A stretch of DNA of 64,000 nt from the NCBI RefSeq assembly GCF_030068545.1, contig NZ_JASJOR010000004.1:1-64000 (forward strand). The letters are read 5' to 3'. Shown one piece after another: positions 36,117-45,217 of this stretch. The DNA comes from Xanthocytophaga flava (GTDB taxonomy: Bacteria > Bacteroidota > Bacteroidia > Cytophagales > 172606-1). Position numbers and translations under genes: made by a program. The notes under the pieces are model-generated. The model searched no databases, was not told the DNA's origin, and worked only from the letters and a program-made list of their open reading frames with translations. Position 1 is the stretch's first letter; each line of letters starts with the position of its first letter.

Positions 36117-37049
36117 ATGATAACCTATTTCGAACTTCAGTATAAGCGATTAAACAGAAGCCTGAGTGCCTTTGGCTTGAATCCATATCTCGGTCTGCTA
36201 CTACTTATAGCGTTTTTTATTGTATTTTCTAAATTATCCTATACAAAACTTCTGCAGCTATGGCCTTCCTATGCCCCTTATCTGTATGCCCTATTGCCAC
36301 TGGCAGCCGTATATGCCCTAGGAAATAAAAGCAGAAATAATTTTCTCAAGAATATATTTACCCCCAAAAGATATCTGCAGCTCAGACTGCTGGAAAATAG
36401 TTTGATTGCCCTGCCTTTCTGTGTCTTTCTGGTTTGTATGCAACAATTTTTACCCGTTCTGGTGGCAGTGGCAGGAAGTTTATCAGGAATCTTTATCCAA
36501 TCCGTTTCTCTGCCAACCTATTCTATACCCACACCCTTTTCTAAACACCCTTTTGAGTTTGCGATAGGATTTCGGAAAACCTATCTGCTGCTAGTTGTGC
36601 TGTATACACTTGGCGTTATTGGTATGGTTGTCGGGAATTATAATTTAGGATTGTTTTCTTTATTCTGTTTGTTTTTGCTCACTATGAATTATTATTCGAC
36701 TCCAGAACCACCTTTCTATGTATGGATACATTCGGTCAATGCCCATCAGTTTTTGCAGATGAAGATCAAACAATCTATTTTACATAGTCTTATCCTTGTA
36801 TCACCTCTTGCATTGCTCCTGATGATACTTAATCCAGTCAATGCATATATTGTAGCTATTATTCTGGTAACAGGCCTACTATATACTGTCACCTGGGTGC
36901 TGGGAAAATATGCCATTTATCCTAAAGAAGCAGATCTTCCACAGATCATTAAGATGGCACTTGGAATTTTTATGCCTCCCCTAATCCTTATCTTAATTCC
37001 TCATTTCTATTTTAAATCACTGGCACGCCTTACCACCTATTTAAAATGA
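36117..37049 (+). CDS. ABC transporter membrane subunit (putative)
   Basis: The 310-residue protein is highly hydrophobic, with about seven or eight membrane helices, and has no recognisable soluble domain. It overlaps by 4 bp (ATGA) the following ATP-binding protein gene, so the two are translationally coupled and almost certainly form one ABC-2-like exporter. It has no clear family motif beyond the overall pattern, and the cargo is unknown. The start ATG at 36117 leads into a short amphipathic region before the first helix. Confidence 0.75.
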   Translation: MITYFELQYKRLNRSLSAFGLNPYLGLLLLIAFFIVFSKLSYTKLLQLWPSYAPYLYALLPLAAVYALGNKSRNNFLKNIFTPKRYLQLRLLENSLIALPFCVFLVCMQQFLPVLVAVAGSLSGIFIQSVSLPTYSIPTPFSKHPFEFAIGFRKTYLLLVVLYTLGVIGMVVGNYNLGLFSLFCLFLLTMNYYSTPEPPFYVWIHSVNAHQFLQMKIKQSILHSLILVSPLALLLMILNPVNAYIVAIILVTGLLYTVTWVLGKYAIYPKEADLPQIIKMALGIFMPPLILILIPHFYFKSLARLTTYLK

Positions 37050-37732
37050 TCACAATTCAATCTTTAAGTAAGTTCTATGGAACCCACCGGGTTTTACACG
37101 AAATTTCTCTAATCTTTAACCGGGGTGAAATTCATGGGATTGTAGGAGAAAATGGTGCTGGTAAAACAACACTCTTTCAATGTGTAGCAGGGCTTACTTT
37201 CTACTCTGGAGAGATACACTATGACAGGGGAACCTTAAAAAATGAACTAGGTTATTTACCTACAGACTTGTTCTTTTTCTCCAAGATGACAGGCATGGAA
37301 TATCTGCAACTAGTATGTAATGCCAGAGGAATAAAAAACAATCGGATTAAAGAAGGCAATCTGTTCGATCTCCCACTTCATCACTATGCAGAAACGTATT
37401 CAACAGGTATGAAAAAGAAACTGGCGATAACGGGTCTGTTACTACAAAAAAATGAGGTATTTATTCTTGATGAACCCTTTAATGGAGTAGATATTCATAG
37501 TAATAGTATTATTCAGGAAATTCTCTTAAAGCTGAAAGAACTGAATAAAATTGTATTGATGTCTTCACACATCTTTTCCACTCTAAATGACGCCTGCGAC
37601 TACCTGCATTACTTAAAAGGTGGTACCATCCAACAGAGTGCAACCAAAGGTGACTTTGCCAGCATCGAAGAGGACATGAAACAGAATGGAATCGGGATCA
37701 GGGTAGCTGATATAGTAACAGGTATGCTATAG
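37046..37732 (+). CDS. ABC transporter ATP-binding protein
   Basis: The 228-residue ATPase has Walker A GENGAGKTT (about 34-42), a degenerate signature motif YSTGMKKKLAI (in place of LSGGQ), Walker B VFILDEPFNGVD and an H-loop SSHIFST. The family is the ABC-2 exporter ATPases of about 220-240 residues. It overlaps by 4 bp the membrane subunit gene upstream. Together they make a minimal exporter or bacteriocin-immunity/lantibiotic-type transporter; nothing in the surroundings indicates a substrate. Confidence 0.9.
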   Translation: MITIQSLSKFYGTHRVLHEISLIFNRGEIHGIVGENGAGKTTLFQCVAGLTFYSGEIHYDRGTLKNELGYLPTDLFFFSKMTGMEYLQLVCNARGIKNNRIKEGNLFDLPLHHYAETYSTGMKKKLAITGLLLQKNEVFILDEPFNGVDIHSNSIIQEILLKLKELNKIVLMSSHIFSTLNDACDYLHYLKGGTIQQSATKGDFASIEEDMKQNGIGIRVADIVTGML

Positions 37733-37841
37733 TTTGTGTTCATAAAATGCATATTATAAACACAGAACGTTTGACAATTCTTCCTATTAACCAATGAGCC
37801 CTCCTGTTTTATACCAGTTTCATAGAGAATTATACATAAAC

Positions 37842-39299
37842 TTAATGACTTACAGACTGCTGTTTTATCAGGTTTAGCACAAATGCTAATTCAGTGTCCT
37901 CTTTCTTCAAAAGTTCTTCTATGGAAGTTGCAATCGGATACTCAGGTAATACGCCCCGACCAACAGGACTTGATGAATCTACATGGTTTACATACTTCTG
38001 GAGAGGCACACTCAATCTGAAACCAAATCGGTCTAATATGGAGACAGGCATCATGCCACTTGTATTTCCGTGATAGCCTCCACCTGTTTCCTGCCCCACT
38101 ACGATTGCTTTTTTGTTAAATGACAGGATAGCAGCTACATCTGCACAGGAGGACATAGAAAAGCCATTCACCAGAATATACGTGTTTCCTGTGTAGTTAT
38201 CCTTAACAGGTTTTTGCTCTTCATAGAAATCAAAATCTGATACATGTCTGGCTTTTTTCCAGAGCCAAACTTTATTGTTCTGTACTGGCTTTCTATAAAA
38301 CAGGGTTAGGCCAACACCTTTAATCTGCTTTGCAATGGACTCAGTCACTTCTATTCGATCCCAATACCGAAAAGGCTCTGTAAAAAAATGGCGGGTAAAG
38401 TAAACTGCATACGGATCTGATCCTCCTGTATTATCTCTCAGATCCACTACCAGATTCCGGATATCCTTAGCCTGTATCTCCTTGAATACTTTATCAATAT
38501 ATGGCTTAAACGATTGACCGGCTTTTTTGATATCTGTTTTGGCAAAAGTGTGTATGGTCAAAACACCAATATCATTGACAACCTTAAAATCCAATGGCTT
38601 TGAGTAGGCTGGTTCCTTTAAAAAACCATCTTCTGCTATCTCATCACGTTTCTTCCCAAACACCTGATAACTTTTCATTATACCCTTTTGTCTGACAACA
38701 ACTGAAAACTGGTTAGTAGCCTCCAGTAACCGATACCAGAGTGGAAACTGAAAATAGAGAGATCTGTATTTTAAAGTCAGGTTATATCCATCGGATGGGA
38801 TCAAGTCAAACAGCTGTCTGGTTATGGATGGAATATCCCTTCCATTAATACTAACAATCTCATCACCGACTTCAATGGAAGATTGATCTGAATAATTTTT
38901 CACTACATAAGCCTTACCTTCACTAAAATATACCTGTAATGGTAATAAGTTGGGTTGCTGGTTTAGATAGTCAACATAGTAGTGAGATAATGTAATTCCT
39001 GTATGCAGACAGTTAACTTTTGCGACAATCTGTTTCATTTTCAGAAAAGCCTCTAATAAAGAAACAGAATCGGTTAGAGTCGATTTTGTGGAGTCAATAT
39101 AGGCATCAAACAATTCTTTGGATGTGTACCGATAAAAACCAGGATGTTTTAATGCCAGTTCGGTAGTTAGTTCTGTAATAGCTTTTTTTACAGTATCTGA
39201 GGCAAACTTCTGCTGAACAAAATGGGGGGCTACAACCTGTGATGTAACTGGAGGTATAATAAACAGAAGAACTAGTAGTGGTAAAACATATTTGATCAT
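37842..39299 (-). CDS. Secreted S41-family (C-terminal processing) peptidase
   Basis: From the ATG at 39299 the protein has 485 residues and a clear signal peptide (MIKYVLPLLVLLFIIPPVTSQ). A further upstream start would add 18 non-signal residues. A PDZ-like segment (VEVGDEIVSINGRDIPSI-type) near residues 150-180 precedes the S41 peptidase domain: VDLRDNTGGSDPYA, then YILVNGFSMSSCADVAA with the nucleophilic Ser, and VGQETGGGYHGNTSG near the substrate pocket. It should process or degrade proteins in the periplasm. It is monocistronic. Confidence 0.87.
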   Translation of the reverse strand: MIKYVLPLLVLLFIIPPVTSQVVAPHFVQQKFASDTVKKAITELTTELALKHPGFYRYTSKELFDAYIDSTKSTLTDSVSLLEAFLKMKQIVAKVNCLHTGITLSHYYVDYLNQQPNLLPLQVYFSEGKAYVVKNYSDQSSIEVGDEIVSINGRDIPSITRQLFDLIPSDGYNLTLKYRSLYFQFPLWYRLLEATNQFSVVVRQKGIMKSYQVFGKKRDEIAEDGFLKEPAYSKPLDFKVVNDIGVLTIHTFAKTDIKKAGQSFKPYIDKVFKEIQAKDIRNLVVDLRDNTGGSDPYAVYFTRHFFTEPFRYWDRIEVTESIAKQIKGVGLTLFYRKPVQNNKVWLWKKARHVSDFDFYEEQKPVKDNYTGNTYILVNGFSMSSCADVAAILSFNKKAIVVGQETGGGYHGNTSGMMPVSILDRFGFRLSVPLQKYVNHVDSSSPVGRGVLPEYPIATSIEELLKKEDTELAFVLNLIKQQSVSH

Positions 39300-39505
39300 G
39301 TTTCTGAAAATTAATCGGGAAGGGATAAATAACAGATGAAAATAAGCTGGCAACTAACACCTACTAAATGCAGTTAGTAAGGTTAGGGTTGCTTGGCTAG
39401 TATGAAAACTTCCAGATTCTGGTTATGATCATGGAAGAAGTATCTGTTGAAACATAGAATAAGCTATGGTTTACCGAAAAACTAGTTCCAGAATAAAACA
39501 AAAAA

Positions 39506-39526
39506 GGTCTGAGCGAAACCCAGACC
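39506..39526 (-). terminator. Terminator after the DUF4153 gene
   Basis: GGTCTG at 39506-39511 and CAGACC at 39521-39526 form a short stem, followed on the minus strand by TTTTTTG. It lies about 100 bp after the stop at 39624. Confidence 0.6.
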
Positions 39527-39623
39527 AGAGAGCTATAGTTGTAGTAGATACTTAAATAAAACCAGAAGATATTTATATCGCCATAGAGTAGTATCTCAAT
39601 GACCATTTCTTTTGGTCTCCCCT

Positions 39624-40874
39624 CTATTTAAAACCAAATACCAATGGGAAAATGAATGTTACAATGACTGTCCATATACAGTAAACAGGTAAGTAGAAGG
39701 CAATGGCTTTTCCAACTCCGTTTACGTTTATATCCCCTTTCTTAGACATAGCTTTAAAAAGATTCACAGCTACCAACAGAAGATTTACTAAGATCAGCAC
39801 ATTACCACCCAGAACTGCTGCTCTGTTGGGAGTAATTCCCCATTCTGAAATTCGAAACAGAATGGCGGACAATGCAATGCCATTAACCACTATAGTCACC
39901 ACAGATAATAATAGGAGAATCCATATTTCTACCTGATTTTTAGTTCTGGATGTTTCTGCAACAGAAAAGAAAATAATTGCCATAACACCAATTAACAACG
40001 CATTAAAAACCAGCAAAAACTCCCGATCATTGTATGGATCTTTCCCCGAGTAGATCATAGCAATCAGGTAAATTACCAGCATTACCAATACCAGAGGACT
40101 GAATATCTTAGCGATTACAGGAGAAACTTTACCTACCAGTTGCGGATTAGCCTGAATAAGGTAGGTACCTACAATAGGTGCAGCCGGAAGTCCAAAAACT
40201 ACCACATACTCAAAATAAAACTTTTCGATCTTTAGACCAATCAGTGAGAAAAGACCGATAGTGACTCCAGTCATAATAATACCAGCAATCACAATAAGCG
40301 TTGTAATAACGACCAGATCACCATTGTACTTTAGATAACGAAGTCGCTTCTCATCATCATTTTGTATTTGACCAACAAAGGCAAAGCCTAAAATCGACCA
40401 TAAAAATAAGCCTAAATGAATACAGGATAAAAGTAAGGTATCGCTTTCATCCACAATACCCGGAAGAGAGTTGATGAAGATCAAACCAGCTAGCATTGTC
40501 CCCACTATACCTAGAATTTTGCCAGCAGATAAGTTATTTTTCCATGCAAAGTAAGCTGACAATGCTGGAAAAATAATAAAACTAATATTTCGGGGATAAA
40601 ACCATTCCTCATCAATCTGAAACATTGCAGGAACTTTTGCAATTATACCAGCCACCAGAGAAACTATAATGACAAATAGCAAGTCTTTGGAACTTCCCCA
40701 GGAAATTTCTTCGCTGGCAGGTGCTAGTCGCTCCTTCCAGAAGGTAATCAGGAGATTGTCTTTAAGCTCAGGATACAAAGCGCTAAATTCACGCTTAAAT
40801 GTTAGTTTGTCTTCCCTGTATAGCCTTTCAAGCTTTCCAGGATTGTCCAGATTTGATAGAATTTCATTTTTCAT
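39624..40874 (-). CDS. DUF4153-like membrane protein
   Basis: The 416-residue protein has a 45-residue soluble N-terminus and then about ten to eleven hydrophobic helices. The pattern, with long runs such as LLFVIIVSLVAGIIAKVP at the first helix and IALSAILFRISEWGITPNRAAVLGGN near the end, matches DUF4153-type proteins of Bacteroidota. The function of this family is not known. The gene is monocistronic with a terminator behind it. Confidence 0.72.
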   Translation of the reverse strand: MKNEILSNLDNPGKLERLYREDKLTFKREFSALYPELKDNLLITFWKERLAPASEEISWGSSKDLLFVIIVSLVAGIIAKVPAMFQIDEEWFYPRNISFIIFPALSAYFAWKNNLSAGKILGIVGTMLAGLIFINSLPGIVDESDTLLLSCIHLGLFLWSILGFAFVGQIQNDDEKRLRYLKYNGDLVVITTLIVIAGIIMTGVTIGLFSLIGLKIEKFYFEYVVVFGLPAAPIVGTYLIQANPQLVGKVSPVIAKIFSPLVLVMLVIYLIAMIYSGKDPYNDREFLLVFNALLIGVMAIIFFSVAETSRTKNQVEIWILLLLSVVTIVVNGIALSAILFRISEWGITPNRAAVLGGNVLILVNLLLVAVNLFKAMSKKGDINVNGVGKAIAFYLPVYCIWTVIVTFIFPLVFGFK

Positions 40875-41198
40875 AACACAGTGTAGTAAATTGAAATGGA
40901 GTAATAGTTGTTTTGTGAATATATAATCCTTATCACTTTCTTATAACAGATAAGTACCTGTCACCTACTCAGTTGCTGTAATAAACTGGTTTTACAATCA
41001 CTTCTCCCTTACTATTGTCCAAACTACAATCAACAGAAATGAAAAAGTAAAATATCCTCCAGAAGCATACTTCAGCTTAGTTAAACCAAACCATCAAAAG
41101 TACTTTGCATTTCAAAGTTAAATTAAAAATTATAGTCACGCAATAGATGAGTGAATAATTAATTTAAATTTCTGATATAGTTGAATTTTAGGGGTAAA
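40875..41198. other. Intergenic stretch
   Basis: An AT-rich gap holding the promoter region of the DUF4153 gene (minus strand). No coding remnant or strong hairpin is visible apart from the inverted repeat at its end. Confidence 0.5.
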
Positions 41199-41231
41199 GT
41201 GAAGGACAGAACTCAGATCACTGCCCTTCAC
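41199..41231 (-). terminator. Possible terminator after the 41243 gene
   Basis: GTGAAGGACAG (41199-41209) pairs with CTGCCCTTCAC (41221-41231) at 10 of 11 positions, directly after the minus-strand gene at 41243. Only a short T run (CTTTA) follows, so the assignment is tentative. Confidence 0.4.
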
Positions 41232-41242
41232 AGGTACTTTTT

Positions 41243-41902
41243 CTATTTAGAAAGTATTTCTGTCTTTTGTCTTTGTGCCAAAAACTCAACTTCCAGTTGC
41301 CAGGTTTTTCCTTTATCATAAGAGACTTCACCATACCAGCGGAATGTATCTGGTTTAATATCAGTAAACACCCAGCGAATCAGATTACCTTCTGCATTTT
41401 TACCATTCTGCACAATATCGTTTCCCTGCTTAGTACCAACCAGTTGAGTATGGTTTCCACTTACAGGATTGAACCAGTTTATTTTCCAGCTTTTGTCAGC
41501 CTGATCATAAAACCGGATGGTAGATCCATATCTATTCTGATCATGAGAGAGAGAAGAACTCCTCTCTGACCGCCTGGGTGCGATCCAGAGATCCTGAATA
41601 GCCCGTCCTTCTAATACCCAGGCGAAATGCCATTCGCCTCTGATTGTTTTTCGGCTATGATCGGGCAGATAGTCAGTAGCATCTACCTGCCAGCTACCAA
41701 CTAACCATCCAGATACAGAAGCAGCGTCACCTAACTCAGCGGAAGGTTGATTGAATATAAGTGCTTCTATAAAAGCATTGGAATTAACCTTTGGTTGTTG
41801 TGCGGATACGACTTGATTGTTCATGGTTTGGGTGTTAATTGTAAGACATAGATTTAACAGGATTAAGAGCTGTAGTAAGCTTAGAATTATCTGTTTATTC
41901 AT
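41243..41902 (-). CDS. Secreted lipocalin-like (DUF1579-like) protein
   Basis: The 219-residue protein has a signal peptide (about 1-25, ending LTINTQT). A single domain follows containing WLVGSWQVDATDYL, RGEWHFAWVLEGRAIQDLWI and IRFYDQADKSWKINWFNP. This is typical of small beta-barrel proteins near DUF1579/lipocalin folds that may bind hydrophobic ligands. Function unknown. The AraC regulator gene at 41962 lies just upstream on the same strand, 59 bp away, so the two genes may be co-transcribed. Confidence 0.68.
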   Translation of the reverse strand: MNKQIILSLLQLLILLNLCLTINTQTMNNQVVSAQQPKVNSNAFIEALIFNQPSAELGDAASVSGWLVGSWQVDATDYLPDHSRKTIRGEWHFAWVLEGRAIQDLWIAPRRSERSSSLSHDQNRYGSTIRFYDQADKSWKINWFNPVSGNHTQLVGTKQGNDIVQNGKNAEGNLIRWVFTDIKPDTFRWYGEVSYDKGKTWQLEVEFLAQRQKTEILSK

Positions 41903-41961
41903 ATAGTGTTAGTTTGAATGTATTTCAAAATTAACACTCATGTCTTCTACCCACTTTGGAA

Positions 41962-42807
41962 TTATTGCTCTCTTTTCCTTTGTCGAAAAAAAAGCGGAGC
42001 CATACTATATTTTGCTCTGAATGCAGTTGAAAAATGATCCGGTGTATTAAACCCTGACAAATATCCAATATCAGTTATAGCAGTATCTGTTTTTTTCAGG
42101 AGTTGTTCGGCATGTTTAAGTCTGGCATCCAGCAAGTACTGATAAGGCGTCAGTTGGGTGATGTAATGAAAAATACGCACAAAATGAAAAGTACTCATGC
42201 AAGACACGGAAGCGATATCTGATAAGGTTATTTTCTCTGCAAAATGAGCAAGTATATAATCTTTCGCCCGTTCTACTTTCGACAAATAGTTTTCTTTATG
42301 TCGTATAGAAAGTCTTTTACCAGTTTCGTCGGTAAGGCTTAGATGAAATATCCGATCTATAAATTCAACCAACAGACAATCTATTTCCATATTTGTGTTA
42401 TTCCCGGAAGTAGTCAATGTAAAAATGCGGTTGTGCAGATAATCTATTTCTACTGTAGATGGAATAAGTATTGATTGAAGATCCGGTTTGTGAAGAAAGC
42501 CATTCAGACTATTTTTATAAAAGGAGGTCAGATACGAATAGGCACTTTCCTGAAACCTAACAATAGTACACTCATCAGGAACAGTATGTTCATGCGCAAC
42601 CCGATATTCATACTCCGGTTTATTAATCAGTATCTTCCCGGTATAGGTATCAAGCTCATCCCGGAATATATGGAACACAAAATTTCCTTTTCGTAGAAAG
42701 CATATAGAAAGTGTATCCTGATATTCAAACTGAGAAAGAATACAATCAGTACAAGTACATATATAATTGATGATAGAGCAAAACTCGTTTTGATAGATGA
42801 TTTTCAT
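41962..42807 (-). CDS. AraC-family transcriptional regulator
   Basis: The 281-residue protein has an N-terminal cupin-type domain and a C-terminal AraC DNA-binding domain. It begins after SKVERAKDYILAHFAEKITLSDIASVSCMSTFHFVRIFHYIT, followed by TAITDIGYLSGFNTPDHFSTAFRAKYSMAP. It should bind DNA as a dimer and control nearby genes, probably the 41243 secreted protein gene, which follows in the same direction. The ligand is unknown. Confidence 0.88.
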   Translation of the reverse strand: MKIIYQNEFCSIINYICTCTDCILSQFEYQDTLSICFLRKGNFVFHIFRDELDTYTGKILINKPEYEYRVAHEHTVPDECTIVRFQESAYSYLTSFYKNSLNGFLHKPDLQSILIPSTVEIDYLHNRIFTLTTSGNNTNMEIDCLLVEFIDRIFHLSLTDETGKRLSIRHKENYLSKVERAKDYILAHFAEKITLSDIASVSCMSTFHFVRIFHYITQLTPYQYLLDARLKHAEQLLKKTDTAITDIGYLSGFNTPDHFSTAFRAKYSMAPLFFRQRKREQ

Positions 42808-42867
42808 ACGAGGTTAAAATTGTATTCATTTTAGTATGTTAAGTCTGCAGATAAATTCAATCAGGTC

Positions 42868-43326
42868 TTACTTTTCAAAATACACCCTGTCAACCTCCAT
42901 CACTTCATACTCAAACCATCCTGGTTCATACTCAGGATCAGCATTCGTTTTTTCTTCTACATACTGTTCAGCTTCCTCTACAGAATCAAATATGCTGTCA
43001 ATATTCTTTATAATTTGCCCAAAGCCTTCTTCCACCAGGCTTACTACATACACTGTTTTCAGAAAGGACTGAATATCAGTTTTGACAAGTACTGAAATAT
43101 CCTCAATGGTCACATCTTCTTCCAGATTTACTTCATGGTAGGCTTGTTCTGCCCATTTATCCGCCGACTTGCATTTATTTATATAGGCTATCCTTGCCTG
43201 GATGGCCTTTTCTATTTCCTGAAATATACCGAGCAGCAAGTCGGTTCCCGTATAGGGTGAGATGTGTCTTTTTAGCAGAAACATTTTGGTTACTTTTATC
43301 ACAAATATGTCTCTCTGGCTATTCAT
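42868..43326 (-). CDS. Hypothetical acidic protein
   Basis: From the ATG at 43326 the protein has 152 residues; another ATG at 43284 (MFLLKRHISPYTGTD) is equally possible, and a TTG further upstream is less likely. The sequence is soluble and acidic, with a helical N-terminal part and a Glu-rich tail (VEEAEQYVEEKTNADPEYEPGW). I recognise no family. It lies 50 bp after the stop of the LytTR regulator gene on the same strand, so it may belong to the end of that operon. Confidence 0.6.
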   Translation of the reverse strand: MNSQRDIFVIKVTKMFLLKRHISPYTGTDLLLGIFQEIEKAIQARIAYINKCKSADKWAEQAYHEVNLEEDVTIEDISVLVKTDIQSFLKTVYVVSLVEEGFGQIIKNIDSIFDSVEEAEQYVEEKTNADPEYEPGWFEYEVMEVDRVYFEK

Positions 43327-43376
43327 AACAGCAATAGACCTCAAGACCAAATGAATATTCAATCAACAACTACTTA

Positions 43377-44138
43377 TTATCGGTCTTCCATCCAGGTCAG
43401 AAAAGCATGCGATTTTTCCTTATTTATCAATAACTTATCAGGAGTTTCAAGTACCAGTTTGACATACAGCTTTCGCAAAAAATAATGCTCTACTTCCTTG
43501 ATAGCTTTGAAGTTAACCAGATACTGTCTATTGACACGGAAAAATTGTTTTGAAGATACAGCACTGGTAATCTGGTCAAGTGATTGAGTAAGCACAAATT
43601 CCTGTTTGTCAAAGCATATTATATAAGTAGAATCATTTCGGATACAAAAGAAGGCAATTGTATCTGTTTGTACAGTAGTATACTTCTGATTTTTGAATAC
43701 CAGAAAGCTTGTTTTACCACTCGAAGGATTCAATTTTGTTAGAAGTTCTTCCAGATTGGGTACAGTTTTCTGCTGAAAGAAATTTTTGAGTTGGTCAACT
43801 TTCTTCAATGCTTCAGCAATATCGTCTTTCGAAAAAGGCTTAAGCACATAATCTACGCCATTATTTTTAAACGCTTCCAGTGAATATTCATCATACGCTG
43901 TACAAAACACTACCGGACAGGTTACCTGCACAGATTTAAATATTTCAAAACAAAGCCCATCAGCCAGTTGAACATCCATAAAAATAAGATCAGGCTGGAC
44001 ACCATCTGACAACGCTTCTACCGAACTTTCTACACTTTGATACTGACCAATTATTTTTGCACCCGGTTTACTTTTCAAGATAAGATTCTCCAGTGACTTG
44101 GCGGTCCGGAGTTCATCTTCAATGATGAGTATGTTCAT
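43377..44138 (-). CDS. LytTR-family response regulator
   Basis: The 253-residue regulator has an N-terminal receiver domain with the acidic pair Glu7/Asp8, phosphoacceptor Asp55 (LIFMDVQ), Thr80 and Lys100 (VLKPFSK). A C-terminal LytTR DNA-binding domain (about 145-253) contains FFCIRNDSTYIICFDKQEFV and SKQFFRVNRQYLVNFKAI. Such regulators bind direct repeats upstream of targets such as surface or autolysis genes. Its start overlaps the 3' end of the kinase gene by 20 bp, so the two are translationally coupled. Confidence 0.93.
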   Translation of the reverse strand: MNILIIEDELRTAKSLENLILKSKPGAKIIGQYQSVESSVEALSDGVQPDLIFMDVQLADGLCFEIFKSVQVTCPVVFCTAYDEYSLEAFKNNGVDYVLKPFSKDDIAEALKKVDQLKNFFQQKTVPNLEELLTKLNPSSGKTSFLVFKNQKYTTVQTDTIAFFCIRNDSTYIICFDKQEFVLTQSLDQITSAVSSKQFFRVNRQYLVNFKAIKEVEHYFLRKLYVKLVLETPDKLLINKEKSHAFLTWMEDR

Positions 44139-45138
44139 AGATAAGCGGTAGTTTTATTCTAAATACTTTTTGGTCATTACTAATTTCTACATGTTTATCA
44201 AGCAGATGGTTATAACGTAAATCAATGTTTTTCAGTCCAACTCCAAGCGAATTATTCTCACCTTTTTTCAATTGAATCTGATTTTCCACAACGAGATAAT
44301 CTGTATCCCGATATACTTTGATATGCAAGGGTTTCTGTAGTGAAACGATGTTGTGTTTGAGGCAATTCTCAACAAGCAGTTGTAGGGTAAAAGGTGGAAT
44401 AAGGGTGGTTAGTACATTACTGTCCAGAGTATTGGTAAAAGTAAATCCGTTATCAAACCGCGCTTTCTGAAGAAACAGATAAGCATTGAGTATCTCCATT
44501 TCTTCATGTACATGAATCAGATCCAGCTTACGACTTTCCAATGTATAGCGATAAAAGTTAGAGAGCTTGATAATAAAGTCAATCGCTTCTTCATCTCCAC
44601 TCTCCACCATAGCTTTTAAGGTATTCAGGCTGTTGAACAGAAAATGTGGATTAACCTGTTGCTTCAATAACTCATACTGCGCTCCCAGATTATCATTCTT
44701 GATACGCTCCAGCTCCATGTTGACATACTGGTTTTCATAGTTTTGCTGAAGCAGGTTCAGAAACATATAAAATACCAGGTTGATCAGAATACCCCGCACT
44801 TCTACCATCAGCATAGTAGGGCCAAAATTAATATGTGACAGAATCAGTTGCTGTATCCAGGCAAGTCCCAGCATCAATACAAGCCCAACTAGCAATGAAC
44901 TCACTAGTTTGGAATAGGATATACTTTGCTGACGAGATTTCTCAGGCTGACGGGACAACATAAAAATATTAAAATACCACATCAGCAAAGCAAAAGTAGC
45001 TGTTAATGCCGCATTGACAGCAGCCTCCGCCAGATTGAAGGTATGTGAGGCCATCTGTGGTACAGAGGATAGCAGTCCCAGAAAAATGGAACTGATCCAG
45101 ATGGTTACCTGAGATATTTTAAATTGGAGTTTTGCCAT
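44119..45138 (-). CDS. LytS/YehU-type sensor histidine kinase
   Basis: From the ATG at 45138 (MAKLQFKISQ) the protein has 339 residues. A longer reading from 45264 would extend without recognisable features. Four membrane helices in the first 150 residues lead into a His_kinase domain with the conserved phosphorylated His in KQQVNPHFLFNSLN, and a HATPase region with LQLLVENCLKHNI and SLGVGLKNIDLRY. The response regulator gene follows with a 20-bp overlap, and a hydrolase gene lies 79 bp upstream, so these three probably form one transcript. Confidence 0.9.
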   Translation of the reverse strand: MAKLQFKISQVTIWISSIFLGLLSSVPQMASHTFNLAEAAVNAALTATFALLMWYFNIFMLSRQPEKSRQQSISYSKLVSSLLVGLVLMLGLAWIQQLILSHINFGPTMLMVEVRGILINLVFYMFLNLLQQNYENQYVNMELERIKNDNLGAQYELLKQQVNPHFLFNSLNTLKAMVESGDEEAIDFIIKLSNFYRYTLESRKLDLIHVHEEMEILNAYLFLQKARFDNGFTFTNTLDSNVLTTLIPPFTLQLLVENCLKHNIVSLQKPLHIKVYRDTDYLVVENQIQLKKGENNSLGVGLKNIDLRYNHLLDKHVEISNDQKVFRIKLPLIYEHTHH

Positions 45139-45217
45139 AAACAAACGTAATCGCTTTGGACACCATAGCGAAGGTATAGTTCCTACCTCAGATAAATATA
45201 TGTTATTTTCCAGACTA